From NCBI GenBank assembly GCA_034926235.1, contig JAYFRE010000100.1, forward strand, positions 1-27,437: DNA of 27,437 bases, given 5' to 3'. This stretch comes from JAYFRE01 sp034926235 (GTDB lineage Bacteria > Pseudomonadota > Alphaproteobacteria > Rhodospirillales > Magnetospirillaceae). Position numbers and translations under genes: made by a program. The notes under the pieces were generated by a model. The model was not told the DNA's origin. It searched no databases and saw only the letters and a list, made by a program, of their open reading frames with translations. Below, piece after piece: positions 1-8,520 of this stretch; the first letter of the stretch is position 1, and every line of letters begins with the position of its first letter.

Positions 1-728
1 GACGGTTTGGCGAGCGCGGCCAGATAAGGACCTTTCCGCGCGTCGGCGCCGGTCGAGGCAACTGTGGCGTTGCTTGAGCGCAGCAGCATCTTGGCGAAGC
101 GGAACGCGCCGGCGATCGGCGCGCCGGGCTGGACGCTTTCCATCAATTCATGATGTTCGCGCAGGATGAAGGCGTGATCTTTGTAATGGGTGAAGGTTCC
201 GACCGCCAGAATGACGATGGCGGCGCTCAGCGTGACGATCCAATGAAGCAGAATTTTCCCGGTCCGTTTCGGAAAGGACGGACGGACCAGCAGCAGGGCG
301 GCCGAGGGCAGCAGGCCGCGTAAGAATATGTGGAGCAGAAAGGACGGGGTGATCAGATGGTGGGCTTCGGTTACGGTGGTGGACATGACGTTCTGGATCA
401 TGTCCCGGTCAATCACGATGCCCAGATGGTCCATGTAATAGGAAGACGTGGCCCCGATGAGCAGCAGGAGCACCAAAATCGGCTTGAAGAGGCGCGGAAA
501 CAGCCCCAGGACGGCCATGCTCAGGGTCAGTCCGAAAATGCCGAGCGTAAAACTGGCCAACGGCAACGGATCGAACAGTCCTGCCGCATGTCTCCAGAAT
601 GTCGCGTTGTCTGCCGCCAGGATGAAGGAGGCGACCAGCGCGGCGAGAAGCGGCGCGGGAATGTCGTAGCGCCCCAGAATGGTTCTGGCCCGGCTCGCCC
701 GTGTCCGAATATCGGTATAGCTCGTCAT
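1..728 (-). CDS. eptA: EptA/PmrC-type phosphoethanolamine-lipid A transferase, N-terminal part (runs off the left edge)
   Basis: Inner-membrane enzyme that moves phosphoethanolamine from phosphatidylethanolamine to lipid A phosphates. I read it by translating the minus strand from ATG 728-726, with GGAG eight bases upstream. About 242 codons are present and no stop is reached, so only the N-terminal half is here. The visible part has several hydrophobic segments and the hallmark of the DUF1705 membrane domain of this family, a D-R-D-M-I-Q-N-V-M stretch followed by T-E-A at about residues 106-120. It ends in A-R-K-G-P-Y-L, which in the family precedes the periplasmic sulfatase-like domain; the catalytic threonine and zinc ligands lie beyond the edge. 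It sits 104 bases downstream of the histidine kinase on the same strand, as expected for a PmrCAB-type unit, here with eptA last. MCR-like or CptA-like paralogues are less likely alternatives. Confidence 0.85.
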   Translation of the reverse strand, partial: MTSYTDIRTRASRARTILGRYDIPAPLLAALVASFILAADNATFWRHAAGLFDPLPLASFTLGIFGLTLSMAVLGLFPRLFKPILVLLLLIGATSSYYMDHLGIVIDRDMIQNVMSTTVTEAHHLITPSFLLHIFLRGLLPSAALLLVRPSFPKRTGKILLHWIVTLSAAIVILAVGTFTHYKDHAFILREHHELMESVQPGAPIAGAFRFAKMLLRSSNATVASTGADARKGPYLAALAKP

Positions 729-832
729 ACCCTAATCTCCATCGCCGGCGGAACGGTGCGGTTTAACGAGCCTGTTCCGCTATCGGCTGCGACACTGGAT
801 GCTCAAGATGAAAGGAGCCTGAACGGCGTGGG

Positions 833-2221
833 TCAGTCTGTCGGACGGAAAAGGACTTCCATTCCGCGGGTGCGGCCTGGGATGGGCGAGAGTAGTTCGA
901 GTCGGCTGCCCGAACTGGCGGCAATGGCTTCGACGATGGCCAGGCCCAGCCCGGCCCCCTCGGCAGCGCCGCCGCCACGCACGAAACGCCGCGTCAGGGC
1001 GGCGAGCCGTTCCGGCGGCAGGACCGGCCCGTCATTGCGGACGCTCAAGATTCCGTCTCCGGTCATCGCGATTTGAACCATTGAGCCGGCGGGGCTGTGG
1101 ATCAGCGCATTCTGGATCAGGTTGCGCGCCAGGATAGAGAAGACGTCGGCGTCGAGATGCGAAGGGGGGACCGTGGCAGGGAGAGTGACGTCCAGCCGCC
1201 CGCCATATCCCGACCGCTCGAAATCTTCGACGACCATGTAAAGGATGGGAAGGAGATCTACCGGTTCGGGTGCGAGGACGCCGCCGCCTTCGGCGCGGGC
1301 GAGATGCAGAAGTTTTTCCGACAGCCGCGACAGGCGGCGCAGCGGCTGTTCGATGCGGACGAGATCCGCGTTCCGCTTGGGGTCGGCCAGACGGACTTGC
1401 TGAGTCTGGGCCAGGGCGGCGGCGAGCGGTGTGCGCAACTCGTGAGCGGCGTTGGCGGTGAAGGAGCGTTCGGCTTCCAGGCTGTGGCGGAAGCGGAGCA
1501 GAAGCGTATTGAGCGCATGGACCATGCCGTTCAGTTCGATCGGCAGTCCGGTGTTGTACACGGGCTCCAGGCGGCGGATATCACGCGAATCGAGATCCTT
1601 TTGCAGCTTGGCCAGGGGGGTCAGGATACGCCCGGTTACCCAATAGGCAGCCAGAATCAGTCCGGGCAAAAAGATCAGTGTCGGCAAGGCGAGAGCGACA
1701 AGAGTTTCCCGGGTCGCTTCTCGGCGCATCTTCACCGGTTCGGCCACGGCAATGGCGTAACCTTGCGGCGATAGCGGGCTGAGATAGATATGATCCATCG
1801 GGGCGCGATGGAAACCCGGCTTCTTCAAGCCTTGAAAAACAGAGAGGTAGGCATTGTCCGAATGAAAGACGATGACGCCGTCACGGTCAAAAATGACGTA
1901 GGCCAGCTCCCGGCGTGGATGGTCGTTGGCGAAAACTGGGCTGCTCGTCTCGCCGATCGCCAGCCCGGCGATGGCCAGGGGCAGAAGCCGTTCGGCGGTC
2001 TGGCGCAGTGCGCTGTCGAACACTTCGTCCGTTTCCTCGCTCATCACCATGGCGGCGGCGATCTGGGAAACGATCCAGGATGCGATTACGATTCCCGTGA
2101 CGGCCAGGATGATGCGTCGGCGCAGGCTCCAACGGCGTTCAGTCTCCCTTTTTTGTCCGCCGGGAGGGGCGTCCTGGATGAGCTGATCGGTGCTGCGCAA
2201 AGAATGGCTGGGGGGGCTCAT
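833..2221 (-). CDS. Sensor histidine kinase, PmrB/QseC-like
   Basis: Membrane sensor kinase that phosphorylates the response regulator encoded just upstream. It is 462 residues long. There is a first membrane helix at about 36-58, a short periplasmic sensor region, and a second helix at about 174-195. A HAMP-like linker follows, then the dimerisation domain with the phospho-accepting histidine H260 in A-A-H-E-L-R-T-P. The ATPase domain has an N-box with N367 and N371 and a glycine-rich G-A-G-L-G-L motif at about 422-427. The start ATG overlaps the regulator's stop by four bases (ATGA), so the two are translationally coupled. Because eptA follows on the same strand, a role in sensing cationic peptides, metals or acid and switching lipid A modification is likely, but the ligand cannot be read from the sequence. 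Confidence 0.93.
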   Translation of the reverse strand: MSPPSHSLRSTDQLIQDAPPGGQKRETERRWSLRRRIILAVTGIVIASWIVSQIAAAMVMSEETDEVFDSALRQTAERLLPLAIAGLAIGETSSPVFANDHPRRELAYVIFDRDGVIVFHSDNAYLSVFQGLKKPGFHRAPMDHIYLSPLSPQGYAIAVAEPVKMRREATRETLVALALPTLIFLPGLILAAYWVTGRILTPLAKLQKDLDSRDIRRLEPVYNTGLPIELNGMVHALNTLLLRFRHSLEAERSFTANAAHELRTPLAAALAQTQQVRLADPKRNADLVRIEQPLRRLSRLSEKLLHLARAEGGGVLAPEPVDLLPILYMVVEDFERSGYGGRLDVTLPATVPPSHLDADVFSILARNLIQNALIHSPAGSMVQIAMTGDGILSVRNDGPVLPPERLAALTRRFVRGGGAAEGAGLGLAIVEAIAASSGSRLELLSPIPGRTRGMEVLFRPTD

Positions 2222-2883
2222 GATAAGCTTTCGCCCAGCCGGTAGCCGATCCCGCGCTGGGTGACGATCGTTTCCGGGCCCAGCTTGCGGCGCAGGCGGC
2301 TGATATAGACCTCGACGGTATTGCTTTCCGCTTCGCCGCCATAGGAATAGAGCTTTTCCTCCAGGCTGGCCCGGGAATGGATTTTGCGCGGATAAAGCAG
2401 AAAGGTTTCAAGCAGCGCCCATTCCTGCCGGGTCAGCGTGATTTCGCCGTCCGGGCCAATGATGCGCCGCGCTGGCAGATCGATGCGCCAGGGGCCCAGC
2501 CGCCGCTCAGGGTGGGGTTTGGCCGCGTAACGCCGCGTCACAGCGCCCATCCGGGCCTGTAATTCCAGCAGATCAAACGGTTTGACCAGATAATCGTCGG
2601 CTCCGGCGTCAAGTCCTGCGATCCGTTCCGTGATGTGATCGAACGCTGTCAGGATGATGGTGGGGACAAAGCGTTCCGAGCCGCGTAAGGCTGTCAGGAT
2701 ATCGATGCCCCGCCCATCGGGCAGACCGAGATCGAGCAGCACGAAATCGTAATCGATGGACAGCGCCATTTCATGGGCGTCAGCGAAATTCCGCGCCCAA
2801 TCGATACGGTGTCCTTGCCCGGTGAAATAAGCGTTTACCGCGCCGCCCAATCCGCAATCATCTTCAACCAGCAGAATAAGCAT
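2218..2883 (-). CDS. OmpR/PhoB-family response regulator, PmrA/QseB-like
   Basis: Two-component DNA-binding regulator, 221 residues, a standard length. The receiver domain (about 1-115) has the acidic pair D8-D9, phospho-acceptor D51 in L-L-D-L-G-L-P-D-G, T79 and K101 in Y-L-V-K-P-F. The C-terminal winged helix (about 125-221) includes S-N-T-V-E-V-Y-I-S-R-L-R-R-K-L and the final R-G-I-G-Y-R. It is the first gene of the regulator-kinase-eptA unit. I see no strong Shine-Dalgarno sequence before ATG 2883. The family is certain; PmrA or QseB orthology is inferred from the kinase and eptA neighbours, and no canonical PmrA box was found. Confidence 0.94.
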   Translation of the reverse strand: MLILLVEDDCGLGGAVNAYFTGQGHRIDWARNFADAHEMALSIDYDFVLLDLGLPDGRGIDILTALRGSERFVPTIILTAFDHITERIAGLDAGADDYLVKPFDLLELQARMGAVTRRYAAKPHPERRLGPWRIDLPARRIIGPDGEITLTRQEWALLETFLLYPRKIHSRASLEEKLYSYGGEAESNTVEVYISRLRRKLGPETIVTQRGIGYRLGESLS

Positions 2884-2932
2884 GGAAGGCCGGACAATCC
2901 TGTTTCATGGGGTCCGAATAAGATAAGGGAGG

Positions 2933-2967
2933 ATTCCCTTCCGTTCCTGGCTGGGACGGAAGGGAAT
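2933..2967. terminator. Perfect 12-bp inverted repeat between the cupin gene and the response regulator
   Basis: ATTCCCTTCCGT (2933-2944) and ACGGAAGGGAAT (2956-2967) are exact reverse complements around an 11-base loop. The repeat lies just after the cupin stop (minus strand) and 50-84 bp before the regulator start. It could end cupin transcription, but there is no U-run after it, so a Rho-type end or a regulator site is also possible. Confidence 0.5.
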
Positions 2968-2982
2968 GGTCGGTATGACGGT

Positions 2983-3327
2983 TCAGGTAGGACGGTTTTC
3001 GATGACGAAGAACCGTGCGCCATTCCGCGAGGAACAGCGGTGCGGGGAATCGCCGAAATCGGAAACCTGGAAGCTGGTCCCGGGGGTCATCTCGAAACGG
3101 CGTCCATCTTTCAGATCGACGGTGACGTCGCCCTCGATCAGATAAAGAATATGGCCTTCGTCACAGAAATGATCGGCCTTGTAGCCGGGTGAATAGCGGG
3201 ACAAACGGACACGGAGATCGGCGAAATCGAGCGCCCGCCATTCGGTATGGCCGGTTTCGCCTTCGATTCGGGTTGGGGAGAGCTGGTTCCAATCGACCAG
3301 AGAAAAAGGCATGGTTGGCAGCGACAT
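2983..3327 (-). CDS. DHCW-motif-type small cupin protein
   Basis: A single-domain beta-barrel cupin of about 114 residues with no assigned reaction. The sequence has a D-H-F-C-D-E-G-H-I-L-Y stretch, close to the D-H-W-C motif that names this small cupin family. It is followed by G-D-V-T-V-D-L-K-D-G-R and a second cupin motif region ending in P-H-R-C-S-S. Three in-frame ATGs are possible (3342, 3327, 3312). I chose 3327 because a GGGTG lies about seven bases upstream; 3312 (start M-P-F-S-L-V) would fit the usual family N-terminus equally well. It is divergent from the IclR gene, so it could be that regulator's target. Cytoplasmic; function unknown. Confidence 0.8.
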   Translation of the reverse strand: MSLPTMPFSLVDWNQLSPTRIEGETGHTEWRALDFADLRVRLSRYSPGYKADHFCDEGHILYLIEGDVTVDLKDGRRFEMTPGTSFQVSDFGDSPHRCSSRNGARFFVIENRPT

Positions 3328-3437
3328 TAAGGTCACCCGCATAATGATAGAGGCCCTGATACACTAGGCTCACGGATCGGGCGGAGCAAGCCCGCCTCTT
3401 GGCTTAAAGATGGTGGCTAAGGTTGCGGACGCCAGAC

Positions 3438-3467
3438 GCTTTCAGGCTGATCCTGAAGCGGTTTTTT
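3438..3467 (+). terminator. Terminator-like hairpin with U-run in front of the IclR gene
   Basis: GCTTTCAGG (3438-3446) pairs with CCTGAAGC (3452-3459), with one bulged T and a 5-base loop, and is followed by GG and six Ts (3462-3467). It lies 47 bases before the chosen IclR start on the same strand. That placement suits an attenuator in the iclR leader, or a barrier to read-through from divergent transcription. Confidence 0.5.
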
Positions 3468-3513
3468 GTTATAAGGCCTGATGTTACAGGCATTTCCCAA
3501 GAGGACGAAAGAA

Positions 3514-4278
3514 ATGGCCAAGGGAGCTCCGGATACGCCCGCCATTGTGAAAATGGACGCCGTATTGGAATTCCTGAAGAACATGGGGCCATCCAGATTC
3601 ACGGACATATACAAGAACCTCGATATCTCGAAAAGCAGTCTCTATTCGCTGATCAAGACGATGGAAAGGCTGGGATACCTGCGCGGTGGGCTCGACGGCA
3701 CCTATAATCTTGGGTTTCGTCTTTATGAATTGGGCAATAGCGCGGTTTCCCACATTAATTTGCGCAAGGAATGCGTCCCTTTTCTTTACGAGCTGCGCAG
3801 CCTGACCGGTCTGACCTGCCATCTTGGGGTTCTGGACGGCTATGACGCGATCTATCTTTTGAAGCTGGAAAGCCCCGATACGGTCAAGGTCAGAACCTGG
3901 GAAGGTTTGCGTCTCAGCTTGCACAGCGCCGCTTTGGGCAAGGCGTTGCTGATGGATCATGACGATGCCGCCTTGAGCGCGCTTTATCCCGAAGAGACGT
4001 TGGCAGGCTTTACGCCGAGCACCATTGGATCGGTGCAGCAATTGAAGGCGGAACTGGCTTTGTCCCGTCGGCGCGGCTGGGCGTTCGACGATGGCGAGCA
4101 TTACGAGGATTTGCGGTGCGTGGCCGCGCCGATCCGCAATGTCGATGGTAAAATCGTCGCCGCCGTCAGTGTGGTCGGTGCGGCGTCCCGGATTCCCGAT
4201 GACCGGATCGGCGATCTGGCCAAAGAGACCGTGCGGATCTGCGGATCGATCTCGGCGCGGCTGGGCTATAAGGGCTGA
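3514..4278 (+). CDS. IclR-family transcriptional regulator
   Basis: DNA-binding regulator of about 254 residues with the family's two domains: an N-terminal winged helix (about 10-75, including I-S-K-S-S-L-Y-S-L-I-K-T-M-E-R-L-G-Y-L) and a C-terminal effector-binding domain with L-H-S-A-A-L-G-K-A-L-L and the late R-G-W-A-F-D-D-G-E region. ATG 3514 is chosen over 3481 because AAGAGGA sits nine bases before it. IclR proteins usually control adjacent catabolic genes, but none is obvious here: the divergent neighbour is the small cupin and the downstream neighbour is a convergent LysR gene. The effector is unknown. Confidence 0.9.
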   Translation: MAKGAPDTPAIVKMDAVLEFLKNMGPSRFTDIYKNLDISKSSLYSLIKTMERLGYLRGGLDGTYNLGFRLYELGNSAVSHINLRKECVPFLYELRSLTGLTCHLGVLDGYDAIYLLKLESPDTVKVRTWEGLRLSLHSAALGKALLMDHDDAALSALYPEETLAGFTPSTIGSVQQLKAELALSRRRGWAFDDGEHYEDLRCVAAPIRNVDGKIVAAVSVVGAASRIPDDRIGDLAKETVRICGSISARLGYKG

Positions 4279-4284
4279 GACGGA

Positions 4285-5199
4285 TCACACGGCTCCGGAT
4301 GCCCGGTGGAGGCGCGAGATATCGCGGGCGATCATGGTAAAATTCTGAATCAGGGGCGGGGGCCGTTCACCGCGATGCGCAACGGCAAGGGCGACGCGCG
4401 GCGGCGCAGGGTTCAGATCGCGGAACACCACGCCGTTGATATGGAACGAACGCATCGACGCCGGCACCAGGGAAATACCCAGCTCGGCCGAAACCAGCGA
4501 AAGGATCGTGGCGATCTGCGGCGCGGGCTGGCCTAGGGTCGGCTCGAACCCGGCTGACCGGCAGGCGTTCACGGCTGCGTCGTGAAGGCTGGTGCCGGCT
4601 GAACGCGGGGTCAAAATCAGCGGAACCCCCTTCATCATCGCCAAATTCAGCCTGCCGCGCCGGTGCGCGGCGGGGTGGGTGGACGGCATGGCGACCACCA
4701 GCGTTTCTTCGATCAAGGCGTGCTTTTGCAATTCGGCGGGGTCGGAATTGGTGGGGCGCAGGATGGCGACGTCCAGACGGCCCGCAAGCAAATTGGCCAC
4801 CAAGGCGACCGAATTCGATTCCTCAAGCGTCAGTTCGGCGGCGGGATAGGCGCGCCGAAAGGCGCGGATGACCGATGAGACGATCGGGTTCAGCGCCGCC
4901 GTGCCGGTGACGCCCAGCGTCAGCCGGCCGGTTTCGCCGCGCGCCGCCCTCTGCGCGGCGAGAATGGCGCCGGCGGCATGGTCGGGAATGGAGCGCACGG
5001 CGTCCCGGAACGCCTGTCCGGCTTCGGTCAGTTCCGCGCCATGAGGCAGGCGGTGAAACAGCCTGACGCCGATTTCCGCTTCCAGATCCTTGATCTGAAG
5101 GCTCAAGGGCGGCTGGCCGATGCCTAAGCGTGCAGCGGCGCGGGTGAAGTTTCCTTCCCCAGCCACGGCCAGGAAGTAACGGATATGCCGGAGTTCCAT
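4285..5199 (-). CDS. LysR-family regulator, YnfL-like
   Basis: LysR-type transcriptional regulator, 304 residues from ATG 5199, the usual length. The N-terminal helix-turn-helix reads M-E-L-R-H-I-R-Y-F-L-A-V ... N-F-T-R-A-A-A-R-L-G-I-G-Q-P-P-L-S-L-Q-I. The co-inducer domain follows from about residue 90. The reading frame extends upstream to 5235, but that extension would cover the palindrome in the promoter region and does not match the family start. It is divergent from an MFS exporter with the same topology as Escherichia coli ynfL-ynfM, so it most likely controls that exporter and itself. The inducer is unknown. Confidence 0.9.
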   Translation of the reverse strand: MELRHIRYFLAVAGEGNFTRAAARLGIGQPPLSLQIKDLEAEIGVRLFHRLPHGAELTEAGQAFRDAVRSIPDHAAGAILAAQRAARGETGRLTLGVTGTAALNPIVSSVIRAFRRAYPAAELTLEESNSVALVANLLAGRLDVAILRPTNSDPAELQKHALIEETLVVAMPSTHPAAHRRGRLNLAMMKGVPLILTPRSAGTSLHDAAVNACRSAGFEPTLGQPAPQIATILSLVSAELGISLVPASMRSFHINGVVFRDLNPAPPRVALAVAHRGERPPPLIQNFTMIARDISRLHRASGAV

Positions 5200-5213
5200 G
5201 GTATTTACATAAC

Positions 5214-5237
5214 ATATGGATTTTCTCGAATCCATAT
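5214..5237. promoter_or_regulatory. Perfect palindromic operator candidate between ynfL-like and ynfM-like genes
   Basis: ATATGGATT (5214-5222), a 6-base spacer, then AATCCATAT (5229-5237), an exact 9-bp inverted repeat. It lies 15 bp before the LysR start and about 57 bp before the exporter start. An AT-rich dyad in a divergent LysR promoter is the expected form of a LysR binding site. Confidence 0.65.
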
Positions 5238-5293
5238 ATTGGACATATCAAATTCCCAGGTCTATATCACCCCGGTCAAGAAAGCATGGGGCC

Positions 5294-6589
5294 ATGGCCT
5301 ATCACGTTCTCGCTCGCACGATCACCGCTCCCGAACCGGTTTCACCCAGGACGCCGTCTGAAACGCTGTCTGTGGCAGGGATCACCGAACCGGCGGCGCC
5401 CGCCTGGATCAGCTATGGAACGAAGGATTACCGGAAAGCCGGTTTTGCGCTGTTCCTGCTCGGATTCGCCAGTTTCTCGCTGATCTATTGCGTGCAGCCG
5501 CTTCTGCCCGCTTTTGCAAAAAGTTTCGGCGTCAGCCCGGCGGAAAGCTCGCTGGCCTTGTCGCTGACGACGGGCTTGCTCGCCTTCGCGATCGTTCTTG
5601 CCGGGGCGTTCTCCCAGGCTCTTGGTCGCCGCGGGCTGATTTTCGCTTCGACGACGCTGGCGGCCATATTGACCATCATCGCCGCGATTGTGCCGAGCTG
5701 GCACGCCCTGCTGGCCGCCAGAGCCCTGGAAGGGCTGGTGCTGGGCGGCGTGCCGGCGGTCGCCATGGCCTGGCTGGCCGAAGAGATCGATCCCCGCCAT
5801 CTCGGCAAGGCCATGGGGCTTTATGTCGGCGGGACGGCATTCGGCGCGATGATGGGCCGGGTCGGGATGGGATTGATGACCGAAATCGCCTCATGGCACG
5901 TGGCGATGATCGTGCTGGGTCTTTTCTGTCTCGCTTCGGCGGCGGGTTTCTTCTTCCTGCTGCCGCGGTCGCGTAATTTCGTGCCCAGACCGGGATTCGA
6001 TCTGGCGTTCCATCTGGGGGCGTGGGCCGGCCATCTGCGTAATCGCGGGCTTTTGCGGCTTTACGCCATCGGTTTTCTGCTCACCAGCGTTTTCGTCACG
6101 CTTTTCAACTATTCGACCTTCCGTCTGTCCGGTGCGCCCTACAATCTCAGTCAGACCGCCGTCAGCATGATCTTTCTCGCTTTCGGGTTCGGCATCGTCT
6201 CTTCTTCGGTCGCAGGGGCTTTGGCCGACCGCTTCGGCCGCCGGATTCTGCTCGTCACCGGTTTTCTGTCGATGGCCGCCGGCATCGTGCTGACCCTGTT
6301 TTCGTCGCTGATCGTCATCGGCGCTGGCATCGCCCTTGTCGCCACCGGTTTCTTCATCGGCCATTCGGTCGCCAGCAGTTCGGTCGGGCCGTTGGCCGGC
6401 GTTTCCAAGGGGCATGCCGCCTCGCTCTACCTGCTCTTCTATTATATGGGCTCCAGCGTCATCGGCTCGGTCGGAGGCTGGTTCTGGCAGTTGGGCGGCT
6501 GGCCGGCGATCGCTTCGTTCACGGGTGCTTTCGCTCTTGCCGGCGTGGCTTTTGCCGTCACCCTGCCCATGGCGCGGAAAACAGGGTGA
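5294..6589 (+). CDS. MFS exporter, YnfM-like (DHA1 type)
   Basis: Inner-membrane proton-driven exporter of about 431 residues with twelve predicted membrane helices. Signature stretches resembling E. coli YnfM include F-S-L-I-Y-C-V-Q-P-L-L-P at the first helix, W-H-A-L-L-A-A-R-A-L-E-G-L, L-A-E-E-I-D-P with G-L-Y-V-G-G, F-V-T-L-F-N-Y and G-H-S-V-A-S-S. ATG 5294 is chosen because the longer frame from 5216 would begin inside the palindrome and add a non-family leader; even so, the N-terminus before the first helix is about 45 residues and Ser/Pro-rich. Divergent from and probably controlled by the LysR gene. Substrate unknown; the family is often labelled an arabinose or drug efflux protein. 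Confidence 0.88.
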   Translation: MAYHVLARTITAPEPVSPRTPSETLSVAGITEPAAPAWISYGTKDYRKAGFALFLLGFASFSLIYCVQPLLPAFAKSFGVSPAESSLALSLTTGLLAFAIVLAGAFSQALGRRGLIFASTTLAAILTIIAAIVPSWHALLAARALEGLVLGGVPAVAMAWLAEEIDPRHLGKAMGLYVGGTAFGAMMGRVGMGLMTEIASWHVAMIVLGLFCLASAAGFFFLLPRSRNFVPRPGFDLAFHLGAWAGHLRNRGLLRLYAIGFLLTSVFVTLFNYSTFRLSGAPYNLSQTAVSMIFLAFGFGIVSSSVAGALADRFGRRILLVTGFLSMAAGIVLTLFSSLIVIGAGIALVATGFFIGHSVASSSVGPLAGVSKGHAASLYLLFYYMGSSVIGSVGGWFWQLGGWPAIASFTGAFALAGVAFAVTLPMARKTG

Positions 6590-6703
6590 CGATTACCATC
6601 CATCATCCTGGCGGATAGGGTTTGAAGGATATCGGTTGGCAGCGTTGGAGCCGATCGCCCCGCATGATAGCCTTCTTGCGATTGGTCTTATCCAAAGAGA
6701 GCT

Positions 6704-8140
6704 ATGCCCTCCTTCCGCACCCTGTTTTTCCCCGGACATGAACAAAGGCTGGCGCTGGCGACCGCGTCCGCCGAAGGCAAGGGCTTGCCCGCGCCGCGCC
6801 GTTATGTCGCGCTGGCGACGATCCTGCTGGGGCTGACGCTGGCTGTTTTGGACGGCACGATCGCCAATGTCGCTTTGCCCAGCATCGCAAGGCATTTCCA
6901 TACCGAGGCCGCCGCGTCGATCTGGATCGTCAATGGCTACCAATTGGCGATCGTGATGACCTTGCTGCCGCTGGCGGCGCTGGCCGACATTCATGGTTAC
7001 CGCACCGTCTATCTGGGAGGGGTGGTGCTGTTCACCGCCGCCTCGGTCGCTTGCATCCTGGCGGGATCGATGGAGGCGCTGACGGCGGCGCGCATCGCCC
7101 AGGGCCTGGGCGCGGCAGGCATGATGGCGGTCAATATGTCGATGCTGCGCTTTAGCGTCGCGCGTGGGCGTTTCGGTGCGGCGATAGGGGTGAATGCGAT
7201 GGTGGTCGCGGTCGCCTCGACCGTGGGGCCGGTTCTTGCCGGGGCGATTCTATCGGTCGCAAGCTGGCACTGGCTGTTCGCCATCAATATTCCGCTGGGA
7301 TTGCTGACCTTGCTGATCGGGGTGCCCAGCCTTCCCGAAACGCTGCGCCGCAAGCGCCGCTTCGATTGGTTGAGCGCGCTTCTCAGCGCGATCGGGATCG
7401 GTCTTGTGATCATGGTGATCGACGGCATTGGCGCTAATCTGCCGCTTTATGTGACGGGATTGCAGATTCTGGGCTGTACTTTATGTTTCGTCTTGCAGAT
7501 CCGGCATGAGCGGGGAAGCTGCAGTCCGATGCTGCCGGTCGATCTGCTGCGGATTCCGATTTTCTCATTGTCGATCTGCACCTCGATTCTGTCCTTCACC
7601 ACGCAGTTCCTGGCCTTTGTATCGCTGCCCTTCCTGCTGCAAAGCGTCATGCATTTCAGCCCGACCATGGTCGGGATGCTGATGACGCCCTGGCCTTTGG
7701 CCGTGGCGGCGGTAGCGCCCCTTTCTGGGCGGATGTCGGACCGTTACCCGCCGGCGATCCTAGGCGGCGTCGGGCTGATCTGTCTGTCGGCGGGAATGCT
7801 GGCGCTTGGCCTAATGCGGGAAGGAGCCCCGATCTGGGACATCGTCTGGCGGATGGCGCTGTGCGGGGCCGGATTCGGGCTGTTCCAGGCGCCCAACAAC
7901 CGGGCGATGCAGGAATCCACCCCGATGGAGCGCACCGGAGCCGCCAGCGGCATGATGGGCACCGCGAGGCTGACCGGACAATCCGTCGGCGCGGCGCTGG
8001 TGGCGCTGATGCTGCACAAACTCGGTCTGTGGGGTGCGACGGGGGCGTTGCTGCTGGGGTCCGTCTTTGCCTTTCTGGCGGCCATCGCGTCGATGACCCG
8101 GCTCGTCGCCAGCGCGGCTAAGCCGAAGATAGGGGATTAG
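6704..8140 (+). CDS. MFS drug-efflux transporter, DHA2 family (14 TM)
   Basis: A 478-residue inner-membrane exporter of the EmrB/SmvA-like DHA2 group. The first helix carries L-D-G-T-I-A-N-V-A-L-P, typical of the family. Motif A-like L-A-D-I-H-G-Y-R-T-V-Y and motif C-like V-G-P-V-L-A-G-A-I-L follow, and the hydrophobic pattern fits fourteen helices. AAAGAGA lies just before the ATG. It probably extrudes amphipathic or cationic drugs, but the substrate cannot be told. Its last four bases overlap the 3' end of the convergent GtrA gene. The 114-bp gap from the previous exporter has no hairpin that I can see, so cotranscription is possible. Confidence 0.9.
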   Translation: MPSFRTLFFPGHEQRLALATASAEGKGLPAPRRYVALATILLGLTLAVLDGTIANVALPSIARHFHTEAAASIWIVNGYQLAIVMTLLPLAALADIHGYRTVYLGGVVLFTAASVACILAGSMEALTAARIAQGLGAAGMMAVNMSMLRFSVARGRFGAAIGVNAMVVAVASTVGPVLAGAILSVASWHWLFAINIPLGLLTLLIGVPSLPETLRRKRRFDWLSALLSAIGIGLVIMVIDGIGANLPLYVTGLQILGCTLCFVLQIRHERGSCSPMLPVDLLRIPIFSLSICTSILSFTTQFLAFVSLPFLLQSVMHFSPTMVGMLMTPWPLAVAAVAPLSGRMSDRYPPAILGGVGLICLSAGMLALGLMREGAPIWDIVWRMALCGAGFGLFQAPNNRAMQESTPMERTGAASGMMGTARLTGQSVGAALVALMLHKLGLWGATGALLLGSVFAFLAAIASMTRLVASAAKPKIGD

Positions 8141-8520
8141 CGGAAGGTCCAGATCGCGTTCAGGGTGTAGTGCCAGAACAGCAGGAAGCCGGTCACGATG
8201 ATCTGCGCCAGAAAATAGGGGATGTGCAGCAGATCGACGAAGACGGCCATCAATCCCGCATTCAGGATCAACCCGCTGCCCGCGACCGTCAGGAACTTGG
8301 TCGCGGCTTCCCGGTGCCGCTTGGCGCTGTGAAAGGTCACTTTATAGTTCAACGCATAATTGACCATCGCCCCGACCAGAAACCCCATGACCGAGGCGAA
8401 CACCGGATCAAGGCTGAATCCTTCGACCAGCGTGGCCAGGGTCGCGTAATGCGCGCTGGTCCCCACCAGTCCGACGGCGGCGAACGTCAGGAACGTCCGC
8501 CCCTGGCCGGCCAAGGTCAC
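8137..8520 (-). CDS. GtrA-like membrane protein (putative polyprenyl-phosphate-sugar flippase)
   Basis: A 127-residue protein with four predicted membrane helices, matching the GtrA/DPMS family. Typical stretches are F-A-A-V-G-L-V-G-T-S-A-H-Y near the start, N-Y-A-L-N-Y-K-V-T-F in the middle and H-Y-T-L-N-A-I-W-T-F at the end. Proteins of this family are thought to flip undecaprenyl-phosphate-linked sugars to the periplasmic face. Its ATG overlaps the stop of the GT-C gene by four bases, so it is the third gene of a coupled GT2, GT-C, GtrA set. In the lipid A hexosamine systems a GtrA-like protein has the matching role (compare LgmD). Confidence 0.9.
   Translation of the reverse strand: MTLAGQGRTFLTFAAVGLVGTSAHYATLATLVEGFSLDPVFASVMGFLVGAMVNYALNYKVTFHSAKRHREAATKFLTVAGSGLILNAGLMAVFVDLLHIPYFLAQIIVTGFLLFWHYTLNAIWTFR

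Noticed and set aside
330..1076. 248-codon plus-strand frame at the left edge
   Set aside because: It is antisense to eptA and the kinase, both of which have clear family motifs.
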